Below, in pieces: positions 54,296-63,669 of a stretch of 64,000 nt of DNA; the stretch's first letter is position 1, and each line of letters opens with the position of its first letter. This stretch comes from Flavisphingomonas formosensis (GTDB taxonomy: Bacteria > Pseudomonadota > Alphaproteobacteria > Sphingomonadales > Sphingomonadaceae), in contig NZ_WRPK01000001.1 of NCBI RefSeq assembly GCF_009755815.1, forward strand, positions 1,116,001 through 1,180,000, in the 5' to 3' direction. The notes under the pieces were generated by a model. That model worked only from the letters and a program-made list of their open reading frames with translations. It was not told the origin of the DNA and did no database searches. The position numbers were made by a program, and so were the translations under genes.

Positions 54296-55288
54296 ATGCG
54301 CGCCGAAGTCGTCATCGTCGGGTTTCGCAATGCCGAGGAGATCCGGGATTGCCTGCTCGCGCTCGATCGTTCGACCTATGCCGATTTCGGCGTCCACATC
54401 TGCGAGAATGGCGGGGATGCCGCCTATGCCGCGCTGTGCGAGGCGGTAGCCTCCATAAGTGACGGGCTGACGGCCGGACAGCCCGAGGGACGCGTGATCG
54501 CCCGCCATGCCGCCGCGCTCAAGGGCAGCGGACGCGAGATCAGGCTGCATCAGGCCAATGGCAATATCGGCTATGCGGCCGGCATCAACGTCTGCCTGGA
54601 AGCGATCATCGCCGATGGCCGCTACCAGTTCGTCTGGATCCTCAATCCCGACACGATACCCGAGCCCGATGCGATGACGGCGCTTGCCGCGCACCAGCAG
54701 AAGGGAAATTACGGCATCGTGGGCGCGCGGCTGGTGCTGAAGGGGCAGGGCAAGATCCAGCTCTATGGCGCGCGCTGGCGGCCGTGGATCGCGCGCGGCT
54801 ACAATATCGGCCTCGGTGCGCCGGCGGATGCGACGCCGGACGTTGCCGCGATCGAGCGCGAGATGGATTATGTCGCCGGCGCTGCGATGTTCGTGCCGCG
54901 CGCCTTCGTCGAGCAGGTCGGCTTCTTCGACGAGCGCTATTTCCTCTATTATGAGGAGACCGACTGGTGCTTCCGCCGCGGCGATTTCCGCCTCGGCTAT
55001 GCGCATGAGGCGATCGTCGTGCACGCCCATGGCAGCACGATCGGTTCCAGCGTGGTGCGCAAGACCCGCTCGCCGCTGGCAGTGTATCTGGACGAGCGCA
55101 ACAAGCTGCTGTTCAGCCGCAAGTTCCTGCCGGGCCATTATCCGGTGGTGCTGATCGCCACCTTGCTGCTGATCGGCCAATATCCCAAGGCAGGTGCCTG
55201 GCGAAATTTTCGCGTCGCGCTGGCCGGCTGGTGGGCCGGCGTGCGGGGCGAGACGGGCGTGCCGGACAGGTTCAAGCCGAAGGCGTAA
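54296..55288 (+). CDS. Family 2 glycosyltransferase, rhamnosyltransferase-like
   Basis: A 330-residue GT2 enzyme, starting MRAEVVIVGFRNAEEIRDCL. Motifs: GNIGYAAGINVCLE, WILNPDTIPEPDAMTAL (DxD equivalent NPD), and YFLYYEETDWCFRRGDFRLGY (ED-W acceptor/base motif). This order is typical of WcaA/RfbN-type rhamnosyltransferases. A hydrophobic C-terminal stretch (YPVVLIATLLLIGQYP) may anchor it. It starts 5 bp after the preceding stop, completing a three-gene unit. Confidence 0.88.
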   Translation: MRAEVVIVGFRNAEEIRDCLLALDRSTYADFGVHICENGGDAAYAALCEAVASISDGLTAGQPEGRVIARHAAALKGSGREIRLHQANGNIGYAAGINVCLEAIIADGRYQFVWILNPDTIPEPDAMTALAAHQQKGNYGIVGARLVLKGQGKIQLYGARWRPWIARGYNIGLGAPADATPDVAAIEREMDYVAGAAMFVPRAFVEQVGFFDERYFLYYEETDWCFRRGDFRLGYAHEAIVVHAHGSTIGSSVVRKTRSPLAVYLDERNKLLFSRKFLPGHYPVVLIATLLLIGQYPKAGAWRNFRVALAGWWAGVRGETGVPDRFKPKA

Positions 55289-55335
55289 TGCCTTTATCTT
55301 CCTGCCGCACGGCAGGCAGGATGCAGCCTTTCCCG

Positions 55336-56685
55336 CTACTCAGCCGCTGCGCCTGCGGGAGGCGTATGCACCTTCGGCTTGCCGCCCTTCACCGGCCGCA
55401 CCTTGCCGGTCGCGACGTTGAGCCCGAGCAGCCGCGAGACGAAGAACAGGCTCACCACGTTACGCAGGATCATGATCGTGGTGATGCTGGTCGCCAGCCC
55501 CTCGAGGCCGCCATATTTGGTCGCGAACGGCGCGGCGAGGAACATGAGGCCGGTGCCGCCGATCGAGATGATCAGGTTCAGCCGCTCATTGCCGCTCATC
55601 GCCAGGGTCATGCCCGCCGGGCCGATCAGCGTGTTGATGAGCTGGCCGATCACCAGGATGCGCACCACCGGCGCGCAGGCGATGAACTCGGGGCCGATGA
55701 TCGCGAGCAGCCTTTCCGGGAAGATCAGCAGCACCAGCGCGATCGGCGCGGCGCAGAGTGCCGACACGCGCGTCGCCGAGCGGGTGAGGCGGCCCGTCCA
55801 GGCCAGGTCGCCGGCGTGGAAGGAGGCGCTGATCCGCGCCGGATAGATGCTGTAGAGCGAGATGGAGATGACCTGCATCAGCCCCGCCGCCTGCACGGCG
55901 ACGCGATAGATGCCGGCGCCGGAGGCGTTGAGATAGGTGGCGGCGAGGGTGAGGGTGAACCAGTCGACCGCGTTGATCGACATGTAGACGCCCCACAACG
56001 GCAGCGAGCTGTGCAGCAGATTCTTCATCGGCACGGACAGGGTCTCGCCCCGCATGCCGACATATCGCAGGCAGGCGAGCAGACCGATGACGGTGGCCGC
56101 GATGCTGGCGATGGCGGTCGCCCACAGCGCCTGACCCGGCGTATGCAACATGCCCGCCGCCAGCAGCAGCGCCACCGCCACCGGGATGATGCTCACCTCG
56201 ACGATCTGGCCGAGCGTGAAGACGTGCTGGGAACGCAGGACGGCACCGAACAGCCGGCTGCCGCCGCGGCCGATCAGCAGCACCGAAAGAACGAGCAAGG
56301 CACTCTTTGGAACGGCATGGCCGACCAGCGGCTGCCAGAGTACGTCGCCCGTCGCCCAGAGCGCCAGGCCGATGCCGACCATCAGCATGATCGAGAGGAA
56401 GGAGACCTTGATGAAGGTGGAGAGAGCGATCGGCATCTTGCGGGTCAGGGCTGCCGGAAAATGCCGCACGACGGCAATGTCGATGCCCGCCAGCCCGGCT
56501 GTCGACAGGAACATCGCGGTTTGCGTGACGAGCGCATATTGGCCGTTGGCCGCCGGCCCCTGCTTGTGTCCGATGAAATAGGTGATCACGAATCCGGCGA
56601 GCAGCGCCGTGCCGCGCAGTCCCAGGGCGACGATCGACGGCATATGATGACGAAGACGCTCTTGGATCTTGGCTGCGGTGCTCAT
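55336..56685 (-). CDS. Polysaccharide flippase, Wzx/MATE-like
   Basis: A 449-residue protein with 12-14 membrane segments: helices include ALGLRGTALLAGFVITYFIG, NGQYALVTQTAMFLSTAGLA and SVSFLSIMLMVGIGLALWA-like stretches. This is the O-antigen flippase branch (MVF superfamily), which moves lipid-linked repeat units across the inner membrane. It converges with the GT2 gene. The ATG at 56685 (MSTAAKIQERLR) is chosen; 56721 would add residues not typical of the family. Confidence 0.87.
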   Translation of the reverse strand: MSTAAKIQERLRHHMPSIVALGLRGTALLAGFVITYFIGHKQGPAANGQYALVTQTAMFLSTAGLAGIDIAVVRHFPAALTRKMPIALSTFIKVSFLSIMLMVGIGLALWATGDVLWQPLVGHAVPKSALLVLSVLLIGRGGSRLFGAVLRSQHVFTLGQIVEVSIIPVAVALLLAAGMLHTPGQALWATAIASIAATVIGLLACLRYVGMRGETLSVPMKNLLHSSLPLWGVYMSINAVDWFTLTLAATYLNASGAGIYRVAVQAAGLMQVISISLYSIYPARISASFHAGDLAWTGRLTRSATRVSALCAAPIALVLLIFPERLLAIIGPEFIACAPVVRILVIGQLINTLIGPAGMTLAMSGNERLNLIISIGGTGLMFLAAPFATKYGGLEGLATSITTIMILRNVVSLFFVSRLLGLNVATGKVRPVKGGKPKVHTPPAGAAAE

Positions 56686-56966
56686 CTGCGCTGCTATGCG
56701 GACTCGTCCCTGCTGCTGCAAGTTTCAAATGCTGCAGGTGCGAATTTGCTATTGAAGGGCCTCGCAGGCCATGGGATTAGGGCAGCGCATCTCACGAGAT
56801 ACTGGCGGGAAGAGTGAAAAACCGGATGATCCTGCACATGTTCGACGAATTTGTTGCGATCGGGATGATCATCCGCATATCCCGCGGCGGTTCATGAAAT
56901 AATTGCAACACGGCGTCTTCGCTATCGCCGGCTGGTCAAGAACTTCGGGTGGGGTGGCAGAACATC

Positions 56967-58124
56967 ATGGCACGAACGATCGACATGTATTTCATGCTGG
57001 GCATGCCCGTCGTGAAACGCGGCCCGGCCTATACCGCCATCCGCCTGGCCGAGCAGATGAATCGCGACGACGTGCATTGCCGCGTCTTCGCCTCGATCAA
57101 TCGGTGGCCCAAGTCGGACATCTCGGTGCCGGTCACAACCGGGTACATTCTCAATGAGAATCTGACCAACCGGCTGCCGCACCGCATCGCCGGACGCTTC
57201 ACCTATCCGCTCGCGGAGAAGCGTCTCGTAAAGGCGATCAAGGCCAAGGGCGGGCGGCCGCTGGTCTATGGCTGGGGCGAAATCTCGCTAGCACTGGCGC
57301 ATCGGCTGAAGGACGAGGGCATCCCGGTCGTCCGAGAGAAGGTGAATTGCGGCAAATATGTCGCCAAGACCATCCTCGACGATGCCTATGGCCGGCTCGG
57401 CGTCACGCCGGGGCACAGCATCACCCCCGCCCTGGTCGAGAAGGAGCGGGAAGAGCTGCATCTCGCCGATGCGATCTTCTGCCCAAGCCCGATGGTGGCG
57501 AAATCGCTGGTCGCGATCGGCCTGCCGGAGGAACGGCTGATCCCGACCAGCTATGGCTGGGAACCGGCCCGCTTCACCGGCACGGACAAGGCGCTGGAGC
57601 CGGTCGACGGGCCGACCTTCCTGTTCGTCGGCTTCGCCTGCGTGCGCAAGGGCGCGCATATCCTGCTGGAGGCGTGGAAGCGTGCGGGCATCAAGGGCCG
57701 GCTGGTGCTGGTCGGCGATATCGAGCCGATCATCGCCGAACGCTATGCCGACGTGCTGGCGCGTCCGGACGTCAGCTATATGAAATTCACGCCCAATGTC
57801 GGCGCGCTGTACCGCTCGGCCGACTGGTTCATTTTCCCGACCCTCGAAGAGGGCGGGCCGCAGGTCACCTATGAGGCGGCGGGCAATCGCGTGCCGGCGA
57901 TCGTCTCGGAAATGGGGGCGGGCGCCTTCACCCGTGACGGCGTCGATGGTCACGTCGTGCGCAGCGACGATCCCGACGCCTGGGCGGAGGTGATCGCGCG
58001 TCTTGGCCCCGATCGCGACACGCGAGAGCACTTTGCGCAAAACGCGCTTGAGCACAGCGCCGATTTCATCTGGGAACGCGTGGGGGAACGCCGCCGTGCG
58101 GCGCTGGTCGAGCGGTTTGGGTAA
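56967..58124 (+). CDS. Family 4 glycosyltransferase
   Basis: A 385-residue GT-B fold enzyme. The N-terminal domain has GMPVVKRGPAYTAIRLAEQM, the C-terminal domain FLFVGFACVRKGAHILLEAW and the catalytic EEGGPQVTYEAAG (E-x7-E, with the first Glu in the E-E-G-G loop). The ATG at 56967 follows GGGGTGGCAG. It is probably cytosolic and adds a sugar to the lipid-linked unit. It is followed by the converging DUF1501 gene. Confidence 0.88.
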   Translation: MARTIDMYFMLGMPVVKRGPAYTAIRLAEQMNRDDVHCRVFASINRWPKSDISVPVTTGYILNENLTNRLPHRIAGRFTYPLAEKRLVKAIKAKGGRPLVYGWGEISLALAHRLKDEGIPVVREKVNCGKYVAKTILDDAYGRLGVTPGHSITPALVEKEREELHLADAIFCPSPMVAKSLVAIGLPEERLIPTSYGWEPARFTGTDKALEPVDGPTFLFVGFACVRKGAHILLEAWKRAGIKGRLVLVGDIEPIIAERYADVLARPDVSYMKFTPNVGALYRSADWFIFPTLEEGGPQVTYEAAGNRVPAIVSEMGAGAFTRDGVDGHVVRSDDPDAWAEVIARLGPDRDTREHFAQNALEHSADFIWERVGERRRAALVERFG

Positions 58125-58173
58125 GACAGCGTCTGGGTGAACGATCCTCCGAGCGGCTGGAGGCCGGCCGGAG

Positions 58174-59331
58174 CTATGTTCGGATCAGGTCGCGCAGCGG
58201 CGTTACGGAGCGTTCCGGGAACAGGGTCTGCGCTACCTTGGAGGGGGGCAGGCCGAAATGGTCCGCCACCGCGCCCGAGATCACGGCATGGAGATCGGTG
58301 GTGGGCTTGAGGTCGCGGCCGTCCTGCTGCTGGGCGCGCTTGAGGCCGGGCCAGTCGGCGACGACGCGGCCGCCCGCGACCGTGCCGCCGAACAGCATGG
58401 CGACGCTGCCGGTGCCGTGATCGGTGCCGCCGGTGCCGTTGATCGAGACGGTGCGGCCAAATTCGGTCGCGGCAATCACCAGCGTGTTCTTCCACATGTC
58501 GCCGAGTCCTGCCTGCAGGCCGGTGAGCAGCAGATCGAACTGCGAAAGCTGATTCTTGAGGCGGCTGATCTGCTGTGTGTGCGTGTCCCATTGCTGGGTT
58601 TCGATCATCGCGATGCGTGGACCGTTGGGCGCCTTCAGGAAGCCGGTCGTCAGCCGCGCCAGCCGTTCGGCCTGGGTCGCCGTCTTGGGCTCGCCCTGCT
58701 GGATGTCATAGGCGAGCTTGCGGGTGTCGACCGCTTCCTCCCAGAGCGGGTGGAGCTGCGCATCGTCGGCATAGAGCGCGCTGACCTTGTCGAGCAGCGG
58801 CTGGTTGATCCGGCCGACCGGCGCAGGCTCGAACGAGGCGACGGTGTTGGGGCCGGCCAGCGCCAGTGGTACGCCGGCCGACAGCGAGACCGCGTTGAGC
58901 CCCGATTCGAGACCCATCAGCCGGTTCAGCCAGCCATTGTCCATGTCGAACGGCTGGAGACCGCCGCTTTCGAGCACATTCTGCCCGTCGAAATGGGATC
59001 GGTCGCGATAGGGCGAGGCGACGGCATGGACGAACAGCGCCTGTTTCTGCGCGTAGATCTTGCCGACGCCGGCCAGCGAGGGATGCAGGCCGAACATGCT
59101 GTCCAGCTTCTGCACGCCGGCCACTTCGCCGAGTACGCCGCGCATGCCGCCGAAATCCGGATCGCCGACCGGCGGTACCGCCTGCAGCCCGTCCAGCGCG
59201 CCGCGCTGGATGATGAAGATCAGCCTGCGGTCGCCCGGCGGATGCGCGGGCAGCAGCGAAGGCACCGCCAGCAGCAGCGCGCCGCCGGTCAGGCCGGCAT
59301 AGAGGATCTGGCGCCGATTGACGTTCATCAC
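58174..59331 (-). CDS. DUF1501 protein, exported
   Basis: A 385-residue protein with a twin-arginine-like leader (NRRQILYAGLTGGALLLAVPS). Characteristic DUF1501 blocks include FIIQRGALDGLQAVPP, HPSLAGVGKIYAQKQALFVHA and VIAATEFGRTVSINGTGGTDHG. The family is related to sulfatase/alkaline-phosphatase-fold proteins. It usually pairs with DUF1800, as here, where the partner gene ends 1 bp upstream. The function is unproven; some pairs are linked to outer surface or secretion. Its location inside a polysaccharide locus is unusual. Confidence 0.9.
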   Translation of the reverse strand: MMNVNRRQILYAGLTGGALLLAVPSLLPAHPPGDRRLIFIIQRGALDGLQAVPPVGDPDFGGMRGVLGEVAGVQKLDSMFGLHPSLAGVGKIYAQKQALFVHAVASPYRDRSHFDGQNVLESGGLQPFDMDNGWLNRLMGLESGLNAVSLSAGVPLALAGPNTVASFEPAPVGRINQPLLDKVSALYADDAQLHPLWEEAVDTRKLAYDIQQGEPKTATQAERLARLTTGFLKAPNGPRIAMIETQQWDTHTQQISRLKNQLSQFDLLLTGLQAGLGDMWKNTLVIAATEFGRTVSINGTGGTDHGTGSVAMLFGGTVAGGRVVADWPGLKRAQQQDGRDLKPTTDLHAVISGAVADHFGLPPSKVAQTLFPERSVTPLRDLIRT

Positions 59332-59332
59332 A

Positions 59333-60694
59333 CTATCTCCGCTGGAATTCGGGAGAAACGAAGAGCAGCGCGAGCTGCTGCGGAGGCGGGGCGCTGGCGA
59401 TCACCTTGCTGGTCTGCGGCCGCAGCGTGCCCGGCAGCAGGCTTTGCGCCAAGGCGGGCGACATCGGCTGGGGGTTGCGCGCGAACATGCGGGTGGCGGC
59501 GTCCACGCGGCGCATCAGCTCGTCCGATCCCGCCCAGCTGGCATTGAAATCGGACCAGCCGGCCGGCGAGCCCGGCTGCCAGACGGGCTGGCCAAGCCGC
59601 TGGAGCAGCGACTGGGTGGTCGCCATCATCTCCGGGTCCGCGCCGGCGCCGCGCCATACCGAGATCGTCCAGTCCCAGGGCGTCTTGAACTTGCTGAGCG
59701 GCGAAGCCCAGGCTTCGGGCGAGGCGATCAGCGCGCGATAGACGGTTGGCAGGTCGCCGCCGCTGGCGAGGAAGGCCTGCTGCATCCGGGCGACCAGCGG
59801 CGCGGGCGGATCGTCCGCCACGAAATGGCGGGCGAGCTTGGTGGCGACGAACTTCGCGGTCTCGGGCCGCGCGACGAGATCGGCGAGAATCGCGCGGCTC
59901 TGCTCGGCCTGTCCGGCCGGATAGCGCTTGCCGAGCACGGTGCGCTCGCCCGGCTCGTGGATCTCGGCCATGAAATAGGAGGAGCCGTAATTGCCCGGTG
60001 CATCGGCGGCGACGCCCATGCCGACGATGGTGTGGCCGGTGAGCGCCCGCGCGAACTCGGTGACGTCCGCCTGGGTATAGCCCGATCGGACGCCGAGCGT
60101 GTGAAGCTCCATGATCTCGCGTGCGAGATTTTCGTTGAGCCCCATCCGGCGCTTGGCGAAGCGCTGCCCCATCGGGCTGTTCGGGCCGACCGACACGGGC
60201 TGGTCGAGATAGCTCATCATCACCGGATGATATTCGACCGCCATCACCATGTCGGAGAAGCGCCCGAGCACATGCGGGCGAATCGCCTCGAACTCGAACG
60301 GCCCGGCGCCGACCATGATGTCGGCCTTGTTGGTCGATACGGCGAAGTGATTGGCCCAGAAATGGACGAGCCGCTCGACGAAGGGCGTGTCGCTCGCCAC
60401 CGCCGCGGCGACGCGGGCCTGGACGTGCTGGTTCATCAGCGCACGCAAATTGCCGTTCATCGCGCGGGCATCGGCCTGCGCCTCCGGGCTCATCGTGCGT
60501 GCCGCGCGCTGCGCCTCCCGTATCTTCTGCGTCTCGGCGGTGACGGCGGCATAGTCCGGCACGGCTGCGATCGGCGCCGGGCGTGCGTCGAAACGGGTGA
60601 GCTGATCCTGGAGCCAGGTCCTGGGATCCCCCGGCGCCGGCTGATTCGGTTTCGCTCCAAGGCCGAAGCGATTGAGCGCGATGGCTTGCTGCAT
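59333..60694 (-). CDS. DUF1800 protein
   Basis: A 453-residue protein. Blocks typical of DUF1800 are ALNRFGLGAKPNQPAPGDPR, RLVHFWANHFAVSTNKADI, NENLAREIMELHTLGVRSGYTQADV and FVATKLARHFVADDPPAPLV. Function is unknown. The start is probably the ATG at 60694, where AGAGGG lies eight bases upstream; ATGs at 60700 and 60712 are less well placed. It precedes DUF1501 in a two-gene unit. Confidence 0.9.
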   Translation of the reverse strand: MQQAIALNRFGLGAKPNQPAPGDPRTWLQDQLTRFDARPAPIAAVPDYAAVTAETQKIREAQRAARTMSPEAQADARAMNGNLRALMNQHVQARVAAAVASDTPFVERLVHFWANHFAVSTNKADIMVGAGPFEFEAIRPHVLGRFSDMVMAVEYHPVMMSYLDQPVSVGPNSPMGQRFAKRRMGLNENLAREIMELHTLGVRSGYTQADVTEFARALTGHTIVGMGVAADAPGNYGSSYFMAEIHEPGERTVLGKRYPAGQAEQSRAILADLVARPETAKFVATKLARHFVADDPPAPLVARMQQAFLASGGDLPTVYRALIASPEAWASPLSKFKTPWDWTISVWRGAGADPEMMATTQSLLQRLGQPVWQPGSPAGWSDFNASWAGSDELMRRVDAATRMFARNPQPMSPALAQSLLPGTLRPQTSKVIASAPPPQQLALLFVSPEFQRR

Positions 60695-60916
60695 GGCCAT
60701 TCCCTCTGACATGCCGCTATCTTCTGCCGCGCAACATGAATTGCAAATGAAACGCCGGAAAATCGGCCTTTTGGGCCGTGAAAAAGCCGAAGCGAGCCGT
60801 CCTGGCGGCCGGCGGAGCCGCGCCAAACCATTGTGCAGATGCGAAAGACTTTCTAGAAACGGGATTGAAACTGGCTCAGGCAGCCAGGGCGCACGAGGCT
60901 AAAAGAGGGGGCGGTT

Positions 60917-62152
60917 TTGGCAGCACCGAATAATGGCAAGAAACGGCGCGTGCTTATCATCGTCGAGAATCTACCCGTTCCGTTCGATCGCCGCGTGTGG
61001 ATGGAGGCGACCACGCTCCACGCCGCGGGTTATGAAGTCTCCGTCATCTGCCCGGTCGGCAAGGGCTTCACCACCCGCTATGAGGTGATCGACGGCATCC
61101 ACGTCTATCGCCATCCGCTACCGGCCGAGGGCAATGGCCTGCTCGGCTATATCGCCGAATATGGCGCGGCGCTGTTCTGGGAGACGGTGCTCGCTTTCCG
61201 CGTGCTGTTCACCCGCGGCTTCGACGTGATCCATGCGTGCAACCCGCCGGATCTGATCTTCCTGGTGGGCGCGATCTTCCGCCTGCTCGGCAAGAAATTC
61301 CTGTTCGATCATCATGATCTCTGCCCCGAGCTGTTCGAGACCAAGTTCGGTCATCGCGGCTTGCAATATAAGGCCATGGTGCTGGCCGAGCGGGCGACCT
61401 TCGGCCTCGCCAGCATCTCGATCGCGACCAATGAGAGCTACAAGAAGATCGCGATCGAGCGCGGCCGCATGCCGCCGGACAAGGTGTTCGTCGTGCGCTC
61501 CGGGCCCAACCTCGACAAGATCAAGCCGGGGCCGGCCAAGCCCGAGCTCAAGCAGGGTAAGCCTTATCTGGTCGGCTATGTCGGCGTGATCGGTCGGCAG
61601 GAGGGGCTCGACCTGCTCGTCGAATCCGCCGCCTGGCTGCGCGCGCAGGGCCGTGACGACATCCATTACGGCATCGTCGGCGGCGGCCCCGAGCTGGAGG
61701 CGATCCAGGCCTATGCGGCGGAGAAGGGCGTTGCCGACATCTTCACCTTCACCGGCCGCGCGCCCGATGCGCTGCTGATGGACATGCTCAACACTGCCGA
61801 CATCTGCGTCAATCCGGACCGGGTCGATCCGATGAACGACCTGTCCACCATGAACAAGATCATGGAATATATGGCGCTGGGCAAACCGATCGTGCAGTTC
61901 GAGGTGAAGGAAGGGCGCTTCTCCGCGCAGGATTCCTCGCTCTATGCCGCGCCGAACGATCCGATCGACTTCGCCAGGAAGATCGCCGAGCTTGCCGACG
62001 ATCCCGAAAAGCGCGCCGCGATGGGTGCCTTCGGCTTCAAGCGCGTGCACGAGCATCTCGGCTGGGAGCATGAACGGCCCAAGCTGCTCGCCGCCTATGA
62101 AACGCTGTTCACCGGAAAGCCGGTCGGCGCGCTCCAGACGTCCGGCGCCTGA
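60917..62152 (+). CDS. Family 4 glycosyltransferase with TTG start
   Basis: A 411-residue GT-B enzyme. It opens with KRRVLIIVENLPVPFDRRVW and continues through KKFLFDHHDLCPELFETKFG, LVGYVGVIGRQEGLDLLVES and ADICVNPDRVDPMNDLSTMNKIMEYMALGKPIVQFEVKEGR. The wording is like the WbuB/GT4 proteins found with sphingan genes. The start is a TTG at 60917 after AGAGGGGGCGGTT; the nearest downstream ATG is too far in. It is the last gene before a family B repeat. Confidence 0.88.
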   Translation: MAAPNNGKKRRVLIIVENLPVPFDRRVWMEATTLHAAGYEVSVICPVGKGFTTRYEVIDGIHVYRHPLPAEGNGLLGYIAEYGAALFWETVLAFRVLFTRGFDVIHACNPPDLIFLVGAIFRLLGKKFLFDHHDLCPELFETKFGHRGLQYKAMVLAERATFGLASISIATNESYKKIAIERGRMPPDKVFVVRSGPNLDKIKPGPAKPELKQGKPYLVGYVGVIGRQEGLDLLVESAAWLRAQGRDDIHYGIVGGGPELEAIQAYAAEKGVADIFTFTGRAPDALLMDMLNTADICVNPDRVDPMNDLSTMNKIMEYMALGKPIVQFEVKEGRFSAQDSSLYAAPNDPIDFARKIAELADDPEKRAAMGAFGFKRVHEHLGWEHERPKLLAAYETLFTGKPVGALQTSGA

Positions 62153-62165
62153 GGGCGGGTCATTA

Positions 62166-62306
62166 AATCCTCCCCGAAACGGGGAGGGGCGCCGCCGAAG
62201 GCGGTTGAGGGGCAGCGCTCACGTCAGAAGTGCCGCTTGTCGTGTGCGGGAGCCCCTCCACCATTCGCTTCGCGAACGGTCCCCCTCCCCGTTCCGGGGA
62301 GGATGA
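62166..62306. repeat. Long inverted repeat family B, copy 4
   Basis: Left arm ATCCTCCCCG...CGGGGAGGGGCGCCGCC...GCGGTTGAGGGGC and right arm GCCCCTCCACC...GGTCCCCCTCCCCG...CGGGGAGGAT. It lies between the converging ends of the GT4 and nucleotide-sugar dehydrogenase genes. Confidence 0.85.
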
Positions 62307-62313
62307 GAAGGGT

Positions 62314-63585
62314 TCAGGGCAGGCTGTTGATCGCGGCGACCGGTACGCCATCGAGGCCCAGCGAGGCGGCGTCTCCGCGCGCGTCGACGATCAGGTCGAA
62401 ACCCGCCTCGACCAGCTGCTCCTTGGTGCGCAGGAGGAGGTTGGTCATCTCGGGCAGATGCGCGAAGCTGTAGCCGAGATTCTGGCCGGTGAGGGCTGAC
62501 GGCTCGAGCTGCGGATCCCAGATCTTGAGGTCGTAGCCCGCCTGCAGCAGGCGCCGGGCCAGATCGATATAGGGGCTCTCGCGCAGATCGTCGCTGTTCG
62601 CCTTGAAGGCGAGGCCGTTGAGCAGCACCTTGGCGCCCGGCGCCGCGCCCTCGGTCGCCTTCTCGAACAGGTAGCGCTTGTGCGCGTCGTTGCTGCGCAT
62701 GATCGCATCGAGCACGAAGGTCTCGGCGCCGACCTCGTTGGAGAGATAGGTGAGGGCGCGCACGTCCTTGGGCAGGCAGGACCCGCCGAAAGCGCCGCCC
62801 GGCCGCAGATAATAAGGCGAGATGTTAAGCTTGGTGTCCGAGACGAAGATCTGGTGCACCGTCTTGGCGCTCACCCCCTCGCGTCCGCAGATGCGGCCGA
62901 TCTCGTTGGCGAAGGCGACCTTCAGCGCGTGGAAGCTGTTGTCCACGAACTTGGTGATCTCGGCCTCACGATAGCCGACATAGAAGCGCGGCGCCTGGAT
63001 ATTGCCATAGAGTTCGTCGACGGTCGCCGAGGGTTGGCCGTCGATCGTGCCGACGACGATCTTGGGCGGTGCGTAATAATCTTTGAGCGCCGTCGACTCG
63101 CGCAGGAATTCGGGATTGTAGACCAGCTCGACCTTGCTCAGCGTGGGCCCATGGAAGCCGCGGAAGATCGGCGCGATCAGCTTGTCGATCGAGCCCGGCC
63201 GCATGGTCGAGCGATACATCACGGTCAGCGGCCGCGCGCGCTCCGGCAGGCTGACCGAGGCGACGGCGATCTGGCGCGAGACCTCGGCGATATAGCCCAT
63301 ATTGTGCGAGCCATCGACCGCGCTGGGCGTGCCGACGCAGACGATCGCGATGTCGCAATCCGCCAGGCGATCGCCGATCTCCTGATAGGCGACGAGCCGG
63401 CCTTCCTGGACGCCGAGGGTGAGCAGCTCTTCGAGGCCCGGCTCGAAGATCGGGCTCTTGCCCTCGTTGATCATGCGGACCTTGCTCTCGCTCACATCCA
63501 CGCCGATCACGCTGTGGCCGTCGTTGATCAGGCAGGCGGCAGATGTAAGCCCCACATAGCCGACACCAAAAATCGCTATCTTCAC
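62314..63585 (-). CDS. Nucleotide-sugar 6-dehydrogenase (AlgD/Ugd family)
   Basis: A 423-residue NAD-dependent dehydrogenase that oxidises a nucleotide sugar to the uronic acid in two steps. The Rossmann motif GVGYVGLTSAACL opens it, YNPEFLRESTALKDY is the middle motif, and the catalytic Cys is in GGAFGGSCLPKDVRAL. The length and this wording favour the GDP-mannose/AlgD-like branch over short UDP-glucose enzymes, but sphingan loci need UDP-glucuronate, so specificity is open. It would supply a uronic acid to the polysaccharide. The rfbA gene lies upstream on the same strand. Confidence 0.9.
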   Translation of the reverse strand: MKIAIFGVGYVGLTSAACLINDGHSVIGVDVSESKVRMINEGKSPIFEPGLEELLTLGVQEGRLVAYQEIGDRLADCDIAIVCVGTPSAVDGSHNMGYIAEVSRQIAVASVSLPERARPLTVMYRSTMRPGSIDKLIAPIFRGFHGPTLSKVELVYNPEFLRESTALKDYYAPPKIVVGTIDGQPSATVDELYGNIQAPRFYVGYREAEITKFVDNSFHALKVAFANEIGRICGREGVSAKTVHQIFVSDTKLNISPYYLRPGGAFGGSCLPKDVRALTYLSNEVGAETFVLDAIMRSNDAHKRYLFEKATEGAAPGAKVLLNGLAFKANSDDLRESPYIDLARRLLQAGYDLKIWDPQLEPSALTGQNLGYSFAHLPEMTNLLLRTKEQLVEAGFDLIVDARGDAASLGLDGVPVAAINSLP

Positions 63586-63669
63586 GCCATGTCCCTCACT
63601 GGTGAGCGTTTCGGGTTGAATAGGATGTTATGCTGCAACTGCGAAAAGAACCAGACGCAATTGCATTAA

